A program made the translations under genes and the position numbers. Below the pieces are notes generated by a model. It was given only the letters and a program-made list of their open reading frames with translations, was not told where the DNA came from and made no database searches. Shown piece after piece: positions 1 through 4,921 of a DNA stretch of 6,235 bases. How positions within the stretch are numbered: position 1 is the first letter of the stretch; each line of letters starts with the position of its first letter. Source of the stretch: an uncultured Rhodospirillales bacterium (GTDB lineage: Bacteria; Pseudomonadota; Alphaproteobacteria; Acetobacterales; Acetobacteraceae); assembly GCA_903932545.1 (NCBI GenBank), contig CAIZGT010000494.1, positions 1 through 6,235 of the forward strand, given 5' to 3'.

Positions 1-1009
1 CGATGCCGAAGAGCGCGAGCGCATCGACGGAAGCGTTGACCGCGGCGCGGCTAAAGCCGGGCTGGAAGACGACGCCGAACAGGCTCGCCCCGCCGGTGAA
101 ATCGCGCTTCCACAATTCGTGCCCAATCGAGCCGGGCAGCGGCGGATAGCGAACTTCCGCCACTTCGGGCCGCGCGGCCAGCCAACTCGCCACCTCAAGA
201 GCAGAGTGCAATTGCCGCTCCAGCCGCAACGCCATTGTCCGCCCGCCACGCAAGGCGAGCCAGCAATCATCGGGGGAGGCATACATCCCCAGATCAAGTG
301 CAGCACGGCGGACGATTTTCCAGTGCTGTTCGTCTTGCGTGACAACGCCGCCGAGCAGCACATCGGAATGGCCGACCACGTATTTCGTCAGCGCCTGAAT
401 CGAGACGTCCACGCCGTGCTGGAACGGCTGGAATGCCTGAATGCCCCACGTATTGTCGAGCATCGTGACCAGATCATGCCGATGCGCCATGTCGCACAAG
501 GCGCGGATGTCTTGCATCTCGAAGGTGTAGCTGCCGGGGCTTTCGAGATAGAGCACGCGTGTGTTGGGCTGGATCAGCGCCTCAACCTCATGCGCGGGCA
601 GGGCGGGCGGGTAGTAGCCGATCTCAACCCCCATGCGCGGCAGGTTACGTTCAGCAAACCCGCGCCCTGCTCCATAGAACGAGTCGGGGAACAGCACATG
701 GTCACCGGCTTTCAGGTAGGCGATCAGCGGTACGGTGATGGCGGCGAGGCCGGTGGGAACGATGCAGGCATATTGCCCGCCCTCGATCTCGGCGATCATG
801 TCCTCCAGCGCGTGATGCGTGGGGTTGCCTTCAAGCCCGTATGTGAGCCCGCGCTGGTAATTCTTGCCGCGAAATGCGTCGCGCGTCGCCACATCCGGAT
901 ACAGCACAGTTGAGCCGCGATGCACCGGCGGGTTGACCAAGCCGTGCACATGCGTGCCGGCCCGGCCAACATGGGAGAGTTTGGTGGTCGGCTTGAGGGT
1001 TTTGTCCAA
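1..1009 (-). CDS. metC: Cystathionine beta-lyase (PLP-dependent), C-terminus cut by window edge
   Basis: This enzyme cleaves cystathionine to homocysteine, pyruvate and ammonia in methionine synthesis; it is cytosolic and PLP-dependent. Translating the minus strand gives 336 residues that stay open through base 1, so about 60 residues are missing compared with the roughly 395 of E. coli MetC. Family landmarks are clear: VNPPVHRGST near residue 25, YGLEGNPT at 57-64, ESPGSYTFEMQD at 156-167, LDNTWG at 184-189 (Asp185 should hold the PLP ring nitrogen), and LTKYVVGHSD at 207-216, where Lys209 is the expected Schiff-base lysine. The start is TTG at 1007-1009: an in-frame TGA lies four codons upstream (1019-1021), no earlier start fits, and an AG-rich weak ribosome site (GAGAGA) sits about 4 nt before it. 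It follows the sulfurtransferase gene by 57 bp and is probably co-transcribed. Leu59 replaces the Arg usual in the Y-x-R motif, so cystathionine gamma-lyase or a related activity is not fully excluded. Confidence 0.9.
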   Translation of the reverse strand, partial: MDKTLKPTTKLSHVGRAGTHVHGLVNPPVHRGSTVLYPDVATRDAFRGKNYQRGLTYGLEGNPTHHALEDMIAEIEGGQYACIVPTGLAAITVPLIAYLKAGDHVLFPDSFYGAGRGFAERNLPRMGVEIGYYPPALPAHEVEALIQPNTRVLYLESPGSYTFEMQDIRALCDMAHRHDLVTMLDNTWGIQAFQPFQHGVDVSIQALTKYVVGHSDVLLGGVVTQDEQHWKIVRRAALDLGMYASPDDCWLALRGGRTMALRLERQLHSALEVASWLAARPEVAEVRYPPLPGSIGHELWKRDFTGGASLFGVVFQPGFSRAAVNASVDALALFGI

Positions 1010-1030
1010 TTTTCTCTCTCACAAAACATC

Positions 1031-1062
1031 TAGGGCAGACGGCGCGAACCTCGTCCGCCCTA
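1031..1062 (-). repeat. Intergenic 11-bp hairpin between sseA and metC, possible dispersed palindrome
   Basis: The arms TAGGGCAGACG (1031-1041) and CGTCCGCCCTA (1052-1062) pair over 11 bp around a 10-nt loop. In the minus-strand transcript the single mismatch becomes a G-U wobble, so the hairpin is stable there and less so on the other strand. Only a short TTTT follows it, so it is a poor intrinsic terminator. It lies between the sseA stop and the metC ribosome site and could limit read-through, protect the sseA mRNA end, or be one copy of a dispersed extragenic palindrome. The last idea rests on its general look, since there is no second copy in this window. Confidence 0.6.
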
Positions 1063-1066
1063 CATC

Positions 1067-1897
1067 TCACACTTCAACTGGCGTGTCAGTCCGGCTGCCC
1101 CATTCGGTCCATGAGCCGTCATACACCGCGCCCTGCGGCAGACCGGCATGCGCCATCGCCAATGTCAGCACGGTGGCGGTGATGCCGGACCCGCAGGAGG
1201 TGATCACCCGACTGCTGCCGTCGGCACCAATATCGGCGAATTTTTTGCGTAAAGTGTCTTTGCTGAGCAGTGTTTGATCAGCGCCCATCACCTCTGAGAT
1301 CGGCAGATTGACCGCCCCAGGGACATGGCCACCGCGAATGCCGGGCCGGGGTTCTGGCACCGAAGCGTTGAAGCGGGCAGCGGCGCGGGCGTCGATCACC
1401 AACTCGGCCTTGCTGGTGAGGTTGTCGCGAATATCGGCAATGCCACGCAGACGGGTGGCGCGCAGTTCGGCGTGGAAGGTGGCGGGCTTGGCGTGACGCG
1501 CCGGGCCTGCTTCAAGCATGCGGCCCTCGGCGATCCATTTCGGCAGGCCGCCATCCAGCACGGCCGCCTTGTCGTGGCCGAACAACCCCATCATCCACCA
1601 GCCGCGCGCCGCAGAAAATAGGCCCTTTTGGTCGTAGAACACCACGCGATGCGCGTTGGAAACGCCAAGATCGCCCACCATGCGCGCAAACCGCCCGGCG
1701 GCGGGGACCATGTGCGGCAGGTCGGTGTCCATATCGGCGATGGCGTCGATGTCGAAGAAGCCGGCGCCGGGGATATGCGCGGCGGCGAATTCCGCATGTG
1801 CATCACGCGGTTCGTTGGGGAGGTATTTGGTGCAGTCAAAGACCAGAACTTCGCCGAGATTGTCGGCAAGCCATTGGGTGGAGACCAGGGGTTTCAT
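1067..1897 (-). CDS. sseA: 3-mercaptopyruvate sulfurtransferase (tandem rhodanese domains)
   Basis: The 276-residue product matches the usual length of the SseA type (about 280). Such enzymes move sulfur from 3-mercaptopyruvate to a thiol or cyanide acceptor, leaving pyruvate. The N-terminal rhodanese domain (about 1-130) carries HIPGAGFFDIDAIAD at 41-55 and LDGGLPKW at 114-121. The C-terminal domain (about 150-276) carries GGHVPGAVNLP at 189-199 and the catalytic loop CGSGIT with Cys235. The CG[ST]G[VI]T loop is the mark of mercaptopyruvate sulfurtransferases, as opposed to thiosulfate sulfurtransferases (CRxGx[RT]). The start at 1895-1897 is chosen because AAGGAG (1905-1910) lies 7 nt upstream; an in-frame start 21 nt earlier would overrun that site. 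It precedes metC on the same strand, so two sulfur amino acid enzymes are adjacent. A thiosulfate sulfurtransferase is the main alternative and is unlikely given the loop. Confidence 0.93.
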   Translation of the reverse strand: MKPLVSTQWLADNLGEVLVFDCTKYLPNEPRDAHAEFAAAHIPGAGFFDIDAIADMDTDLPHMVPAAGRFARMVGDLGVSNAHRVVFYDQKGLFSAARGWWMMGLFGHDKAAVLDGGLPKWIAEGRMLEAGPARHAKPATFHAELRATRLRGIADIRDNLTSKAELVIDARAAARFNASVPEPRPGIRGGHVPGAVNLPISEVMGADQTLLSKDTLRKKFADIGADGSSRVITSCGSGITATVLTLAMAHAGLPQGAVYDGSWTEWGSRTDTPVEV

Positions 1898-1904
1898 GCG
1901 GTTT

Positions 1905-1910
1905 CTCCTT
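1905..1910 (-). promoter_or_regulatory. Shine-Dalgarno site of sseA
   Basis: AAGGAG on the minus strand, 7 nt before the ATG at 1895-1897. It is the strongest ribosome site in the window and decides the start in favour of the MKPLVS reading. Confidence 0.8.
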
Positions 1911-1963
1911 AATCGCAACGCGAGGGATGCTCGTGTGGCGATGTGCTCCGGTTGGTCCGGATA

Positions 1964-2018
1964 ATGTTGTGGCGAATGCCTTGGCAGATGGTGACAAGAC
2001 TCTCCATCGTCACAACAT
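1964..2018. repeat. Inverted repeat upstream of sseA
   Basis: ATGTTGTG (1964-1971) and CACAACAT (2011-2018) are perfect 8-bp inverted copies 39 bp apart. A second 5-bp pair, GTGAC (1991-1995) and GTCAC (2009-2013), partly overlaps it, so two alternative folds are possible. They sit in the 169-bp gap between the XRE regulator stop and sseA. I found no convincing -35/-10 pair in this gap. The repeat may be a leader structure or an operator, or chance. Confidence 0.3.
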
Positions 2019-2066
2019 CGGCGTGTGAGCGAGCCGAATCAACCCGCCCTGAGCGGCAAATTGCGA

Positions 2067-2948
2067 TCAGCCAGCAGAGAATTCCGCCAGCAATTCCCGC
2101 AAGCGCGATGCCGCCGCAGTGCCCTTCAGACAGTCGCGCCACAACGCTTCGGCCACACGCTGATGCGCCGCGATCGCTTCGTCCGCGCCAGTGATCATCG
2201 CCACGCCGTTGCCGGTGGCCGCGGGCGAATCGGGGCGGAACGGATTGATCGCCAGCCATGCCCGATCGCGCGTGCGCAAAATACTGAAGGTGCCGGTGGG
2301 TTCGGCTCCGATGAGGAGGCCGATTTGCAGCCCCATTGGCTCCGCCTCTAACTTGGCGATCACCTCGGCCACTTCCGCGCTCGCGCGCAGGCGTTGGCGG
2401 GTTCGCAATTCAGGGGACATCGCCACACCGCCGCCGATGCCCATCGCGAGGAAATCACGCATGCGCGAAAGGCTGAGAACGGCGATAATGTTTGGGCGGC
2501 GCAGGCTAAACATGCGCTTGCGCTCGGCCAAAATCCCAAGAACCTGTGCATTGCTTGCCGCGAGCGCCGCCTTGTCTGCGCCGGGTTGCTCGGCTGCGGC
2601 GGCAAAACTCTCTGCCAGACCGAGATCATAACCATCCGTGGAGGTGAGGTATGTGAGCGGTATGTTGACCAGCAGGATCTGCTCCGCAGATTCTTCAAAC
2701 TGGCGAATGCGCTCAAAATAGCCAACCGGGCGATGATAATATTCAACGCCAATGCCCAGCAGTGACAGCGGTGAAATTTGGAGCAATTCGGCAAGGCGGT
2801 TGATTGTGTCGAGCTTGATCACGTCGCCTTTTTCGTAGCGATACAACGCCGCGCGTGACACGCCGAGCCGGGCTGCGATCTCCTCCGCACGCAGGCCGGA
2901 TTCGAGACGGTAGGCGCGGAGTTGTTGTCCAATTTCGGTAAAACGCAT
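2067..2948 (-). CDS. XRE-family helix-turn-helix transcriptional regulator with large C-terminal domain
   Basis: The 293-residue protein opens with a lambda-repressor type (XRE/Cro) helix-turn-helix at about residues 5-62. Visible parts are IGQQLRAYRLESGL, then AEEIAARLGVSRAALYRYEKG (21-41), with the recognition helix around 31-38, and LDTINRLAELLQISPLSLLG after it. The remaining 230 residues are a soluble alpha/beta-looking domain without membrane segments, presumably for ligand sensing or dimerisation; I cannot assign it to a named fold. The ATG at 2946-2948 is preferred because GGGGGTGA (2956-2963) lies 7 nt upstream. The in-frame TTG at 2954 would be only 1 nt from that site. It lies 78 bp downstream of the racemase gene on the same strand and could regulate that gene or itself. 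The DNA-binding role is secure from the motif; target and effector are unknown. Confidence 0.88.
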   Translation of the reverse strand: MRFTEIGQQLRAYRLESGLRAEEIAARLGVSRAALYRYEKGDVIKLDTINRLAELLQISPLSLLGIGVEYYHRPVGYFERIRQFEESAEQILLVNIPLTYLTSTDGYDLGLAESFAAAAEQPGADKAALAASNAQVLGILAERKRMFSLRRPNIIAVLSLSRMRDFLAMGIGGGVAMSPELRTRQRLRASAEVAEVIAKLEAEPMGLQIGLLIGAEPTGTFSILRTRDRAWLAINPFRPDSPAATGNGVAMITGADEAIAAHQRVAEALWRDCLKGTAAASRLRELLAEFSAG

Positions 2949-2955
2949 GATCAAA

Positions 2956-2963
2956 TCACCCCC
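2956..2963 (-). promoter_or_regulatory. Shine-Dalgarno site of the XRE regulator
   Basis: GGGGGTGA on the minus strand, 7 nt from the ATG at 2948 but only 1 nt from the alternative TTG at 2954. It supports the shorter 293-residue reading. Confidence 0.55.
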
Positions 2964-3002
2964 GATCCAAAATGACAGTATCGGACCGCCAAGGCGGTGT
3001 CC
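2962..3002. promoter_or_regulatory. Dyad elements in front of the XRE regulator gene
   Basis: Two palindromic elements fill the racemase-regulator gap. ACCGCC (2985-2990) and GGCGGT (2993-2998) flank an AA; in the minus-strand RNA they could fold as a 5-bp stem closed by a CTTG tetraloop, and outer GGA/TCC bases lengthen it with a small bulge. CCGAT (2962-2966) and ATCGG (2980-2984) are 5-bp inverted copies 13 bp apart, close to the ribosome site. XRE regulators often bind dyads before their own gene, so autoregulation is a reasonable guess, but a 3' hairpin of the racemase mRNA fits equally well. No T-run follows, so this is not a standard terminator. Confidence 0.3.
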
Positions 3003-3026
3003 TGCTATGATCGACGACGATAGTGC

Positions 3027-3743
3027 TTAGTTTCTGGCCCAGCTGATCGACGCGCGTGCCAGTGCATCGATGGTATCGACGATCTGCACCTGCTTGCCAT
3101 CTGCCAAGGATGGCATCGGGCCAGCCTGGAAGGCGATGGGCAGTTCGGTGCACCCCAGCACCACAGCCTGGGCACCGCGCGCCACCAGATTGGCAATTGC
3201 GCGCATCAGCGGCGCATGGGCCTCGCGCACCTGATTGGCTTTGACCATGTGAATGCATGGCATCACCAACTCGGCCATGTCTTGCGGCGATCCGGTGATC
3301 ACGTCCCAACCCGCGTGGGTCAGGCTGGTTTGATAGAGCCGCATATCTAGCGTTGCCTGGGTGCCAAGAACGCCCACAATCGCGCCCAGCGGCGCTTTGC
3401 TGCGCAATTCCTCGGTTGCGGCGCGGGCGATGTGCAGGATTGGCACCGAGCAATGCGCCTGCATCTGCTCGAACCAACCATGCGCGGTGTTGCATGGGAT
3501 GGCGATTGCCCCACAGCCAGCGGCAATGAGCCCGTCGATCCCGCGCAGCAAAGCTGGCAGCGGGTCTGGTCCTTCGCCGCGCATCGCGGTGCCGCGATCT
3601 GGGATGCGTGGGTCGGACCACAAAATCGCCGGGATATGTTCCTGGTCGATCTGTGCGGGTGTGAGCAGGGTGAGGCGGGTGATGAAATGCGCGCTGGCCA
3701 GCGGACCCATGCCGCCGAGCACGCCAAGGATGCGATCGGTCAT
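3027..3743 (-). CDS. Aspartate/glutamate racemase family protein
   Basis: The 238-residue product has the layout of cofactor-independent two-cysteine racemases that interconvert D- and L-amino acids by proton transfer. The N-terminal ILGVLGGMGPLAS (5-17) is the first strand and loop. IPCNTAH (82-88) carries the first catalytic Cys84, and LGCTELP (196-202) carries the second, Cys198. Position and spacing match aspartate racemases of about 230 residues, and both cysteines are present, unlike E. coli YgeA, which has Thr in the first position. Substrate cannot be read from the sequence; broad amino acid, aspartate/glutamate or hydantoin racemase are all possible. The ATG at 3741-3743 is chosen because it places the glycine motif 4 residues in, as in the family, but its ribosome site is poor (GGGCGG directly adjacent). 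GTG at 3767 is the in-frame alternative. The upstream 117 bp is odd: another frame looks coding and overlaps the stop of the preceding gene. It lies upstream of the XRE regulator gene on the same strand. Confidence 0.88.
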   Translation of the reverse strand: MTDRILGVLGGMGPLASAHFITRLTLLTPAQIDQEHIPAILWSDPRIPDRGTAMRGEGPDPLPALLRGIDGLIAAGCGAIAIPCNTAHGWFEQMQAHCSVPILHIARAATEELRSKAPLGAIVGVLGTQATLDMRLYQTSLTHAGWDVITGSPQDMAELVMPCIHMVKANQVREAHAPLMRAIANLVARGAQAVVLGCTELPIAFQAGPMPSLADGKQVQIVDTIDALARASISWARN

Positions 3744-3861
3744 CCGCCCAGATAGCCCGACCTGCACCGCGTCGCCAATCCGGTGGGTGGGTAAAGCTGC
3801 CCCGCGTGGGGATCACGCGCATGGGGGAGGTGTGGGTCAGGCTGATGCGTGGGGCAATCAT
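3744..3861 (-). other. Coding-like stretch between the 210-residue gene and the racemase, in a different frame
   Basis: An ATG at 3859-3861 shares its A with the TGA stop of the upstream gene (TGATG), a common translational coupling arrangement. From there 31 codons (3769-3861) have G or C in 25 third positions, as expected for coding DNA here. Past that point the same frame drops to 7 of 16, while the racemase frame rises to about 11 of 14 between roughly 3741 and 3782. The racemase frame itself is closed by TGA at 3813-3815. This pattern would fit an N-terminal extension of the racemase of about 40 residues, separated from it by a one-base frameshift, or a tiny separate gene. It may also be chance. 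Confidence 0.3.
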
Positions 3862-4493
3862 CACGCAGCTCCCAGGAAATTGGCGGTCACCGCACTGCGT
3901 GCCACCAGCGCTTGCATCGCCGGGCTTTCATGGCCGCGCTCGGCAGTGATGGCTTCCATCGGCACGAAATACTCATGCGGATGCGGGATCTGGTTTTGGG
4001 TAAAGCCCTGATAATGCCGTGGTTTGAGCGCATACATCACCTTGATGTCGCGCACTGGCAGCACGAGGTCGCGCTCGGGGGCCGCGCGGAAAACCCCGGT
4101 TACTTTCCAACGTGGCGTGGCATCGCCGGGCATCACCGGGCACATCAGCCAAGGCACCGGGCAGACCGCCAGCAGCGAGTGGGTGGAGGGAGCGAAGCGC
4201 GAGCGTTTGTCCAGCAGGTTGGTGACGGTGCTGCACGCCTCGATGGCAAAAATATCGACGAACGGTTCGATGACACTACCGCCGAAATTCAGCCAAAGCC
4301 CGTCGGGCAACGTGCGCAGACGGTTGCTGCCGGGCAATTTGAGAAACGGAAAATGCGAGCCGCAACTTTCGCTTGGCCTTCCACGCAGCCAGCCATCCTG
4401 CCGCCCCTCTGGCGGGATCATCCCAGGCGGCCGTTGAGGCCATTGCCGTAAGCGCGCTCGGACCAGCTTGTCCAAAGATGGATAAACCACCAT
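3861..4493 (-). CDS. Uncharacterised 210-residue protein
   Basis: I do not recognise this family. The product is soluble, with no signal peptide and no clear membrane segment. Its first 40 residues are basic and proline-rich (VRARLRQWPQRPPGMIPPEG). A hydrophobic core with WLNFGG (67-72) and IEPFVDIFAIEACSTV (75-90) follows, then CPVPWLMCPVMPGD (111-124) with Cys111 and Cys118, and IPHPHEYFVP (169-178). Cys44, Cys87 and His105, 160, 171, 173 and 188 could supply metal ligands, but no known motif results. The start at 4491-4493 is preferred because AGGGAG lies 8 nt upstream; ATG at 4499 would leave 2 nt, and a GTG at 4541 would read through a perfect hairpin. The reading frame is intact, with a clean stop that overlaps a downstream ATG. 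It sits alone behind an AT-rich promoter region and may be co-transcribed with the racemase. That it is a real gene is likely from its length, ribosome site and GC-rich third positions. Confidence 0.7.
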   Translation of the reverse strand: MVVYPSLDKLVRARLRQWPQRPPGMIPPEGRQDGWLRGRPSESCGSHFPFLKLPGSNRLRTLPDGLWLNFGGSVIEPFVDIFAIEACSTVTNLLDKRSRFAPSTHSLLAVCPVPWLMCPVMPGDATPRWKVTGVFRAAPERDLVLPVRDIKVMYALKPRHYQGFTQNQIPHPHEYFVPMEAITAERGHESPAMQALVARSAVTANFLGAA

Positions 4494-4501
4494 TGCCATC
4501 T

Positions 4502-4507
4502 CTCCCT
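4502..4507 (-). promoter_or_regulatory. Shine-Dalgarno site of the 210-residue gene
   Basis: AGGGAG on the minus strand, 8 nt before the ATG at 4491-4493 and only 2 nt before the ATG at 4497-4499. This selects the MVVYPSLDKL start. Confidence 0.65.
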
Positions 4508-4516
4508 GTTTCGCCC

Positions 4517-4537
4517 CGAACCCCACAATGGGGTTCG
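4517..4537 (-). promoter_or_regulatory. Perfect 9-bp hairpin in the 5' leader of the 210-residue gene
   Basis: CGAACCCCA (4517-4525) and TGGGGTTCG (4529-4537) are perfect inverted copies around a 3-nt loop. The hairpin lies 9 nt upstream of the AGGGAG ribosome site. No T-run follows in either direction, so it is not a terminator. It could stabilise the 5' end of the mRNA, tune translation, or be a protein-binding dyad in DNA. The role is inferred; the symmetry is seen directly. Confidence 0.6.
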
Positions 4538-4720
4538 ACACAAAAAGCTAACCGGAGAATTCGCGCAGAAAAAAGTGTGAAAAATCACTTATTTGGCGTT
4601 CTCTAAAAATACTAAAGCGAAATTTTTAAATATTACGAATAATATGGCGTGGTAAATACATGAAAAAATCGTGAATTCTTGGTGATTTCAGATTTGATGA
4701 TAATGATGTCATTGCGTAGA

Positions 4721-4749
4721 AATATCGTGATTTTTCAATGATTTGTCAA
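4721..4749 (-). promoter_or_regulatory. Candidate sigma70-type promoter reading toward the 210-residue gene
   Basis: On the minus strand a perfect TTGACA (-35, 4744-4749) is followed after exactly 17 bp by GATATT (-10, 4721-4726; 4 of 6 match to TATAAT). Transcription would start near 4714 and give a leader of about 220 nt before the ATG at 4493, which is long and includes the 9-bp hairpin. A dyad, AATGA-TG-TCATT (4702-4713), lies just at or after the predicted start. AT-rich DNA yields promoter-like matches easily, but the perfect -35 and ideal spacing make this the best one seen. Confidence 0.5.
4724..4733. promoter_or_regulatory. Copy of the ATCGTGAWTT motif inside the promoter spacer
   Basis: ATCGTGATTT here covers part of the -10 and the spacer of the promoter candidate. 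A close copy, ATCGTGAATT, is at 4668-4677, about 56 bp away. The core GTGATTT also occurs at 4682-4688 and 4907-4913, and inverted at 4582-4588. The placement would suit a repressor site, but no regulator can be named. Confidence 0.3.
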
Positions 4750-4766
4750 AAAATATTTGAAAGATA

Positions 4767-4779
4767 AATCAAACAGTTA
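4767..4779 (+). promoter_or_regulatory. Candidate IHF binding site
   Basis: AATCAAACAGTTA fits the IHF consensus WATCAANNNNTTR at every defined position. It lies in AT-rich DNA about 20 bp upstream of the -35 of the candidate minus-strand promoter, a position where IHF bending often assists activation. The consensus is short, so one match is suggestive only. Confidence 0.35.
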
Positions 4780-4865
4780 ACGCAAGTTTTCCCCAGCGTG
4801 TTTCATGTTTGCGAACGATATACGTTAATCGACATCAACTTCATTGTGATAAGCGTTAAAATCAT

Positions 4866-4897
4866 AAAAAAGCCCGGTTGGACGATACCAACCGGGC
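4866..4897 (-). terminator. Intrinsic terminator of gltA
   Basis: GCCCGGTTGG (4872-4881) and CCAACCGGGC (4888-4897) form a perfect 10-bp GC-rich stem with a 6-nt loop. In the minus-strand transcript it is followed directly by TTTTTT (bases 4866-4871). It lies 24 bp past the gltA stop and should separate gltA from the genes to its left. There is only a short T-run in the other direction, so plus-strand termination would be weak. Confidence 0.93.
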
Positions 4898-4921
4898 CTT
4901 TGCAACGTGATTTGGCTGTGA

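Larger units (their letters stand above)
4494..4921. other. 428-bp gene-free, AT-rich intergenic region between gltA and the 210-residue gene
   Basis: No credible gene lies here. Hand counting 4561-4860 gives 93 G or C in 300 bases (31%), against 36 of 60 in the first full line of the gltA end and 44 of 60 at 4381-4440. The region contains the gltA terminator at its right end, a minus-strand promoter candidate in the middle, an IHF-consensus match, several short dyads (4573-4590, 4702-4713, 4814-4826) and repeated GTGATTT motifs. The base composition could reflect promoter DNA that binds nucleoid proteins, or an old insertion scar. No transposase remnant or target-site duplication is visible. 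Confidence 0.7.

Noticed and set aside
119..913. 264-residue plus-strand open frame
   Set aside because: It is antisense to the cystathionine beta-lyase, whose motifs are unmistakable. The product resembles nothing, and such antisense frames are expected in GC-rich genes.
1591..1869. Alternative frames within and opposite sseA
   Set aside because: The rhodanese frame explains the region completely; the others have no motifs or ribosome sites.
2949..3026. Promoter for the XRE regulator (TTGGCG, 17 bp, TGGATC)
   Set aside because: The -10 is poor and overlaps the dyads; not strong enough to annotate.
2956..3864. 302-residue minus-strand open frame starting with GTG and overlapping the whole racemase
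   Set aside because: It lies in another frame over a gene with both catalytic cysteines conserved, its product is Arg/His/Pro-rich low-complexity, and its third-position GC bias fails inside the racemase. Only its first 31 codons, outside the racemase, look coding and are reported separately.
4573..4590. AAGTG...CACTT hairpin followed by T residues on the minus strand as a terminator
   Set aside because: The stem is only 5 A/T-containing pairs (or 4 in the alternative GTGA/TCAC fold), too weak; it lies in the leader of the orphan gene, where a terminator would need stronger support.
4824..4841. CtrA-type TTAA-N7-TTAA site
   Set aside because: The second half reads CAAC, so the consensus is not met; a single degenerate match in AT-rich DNA is not evidence.
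4561..4860. Replication origin in the AT-rich region
   Set aside because: There are only degenerate look-alikes of DnaA boxes (for example TTTTCCCCA near 4787 and TGTGATAA near 4846), no cluster, and no origin-linked genes nearby.
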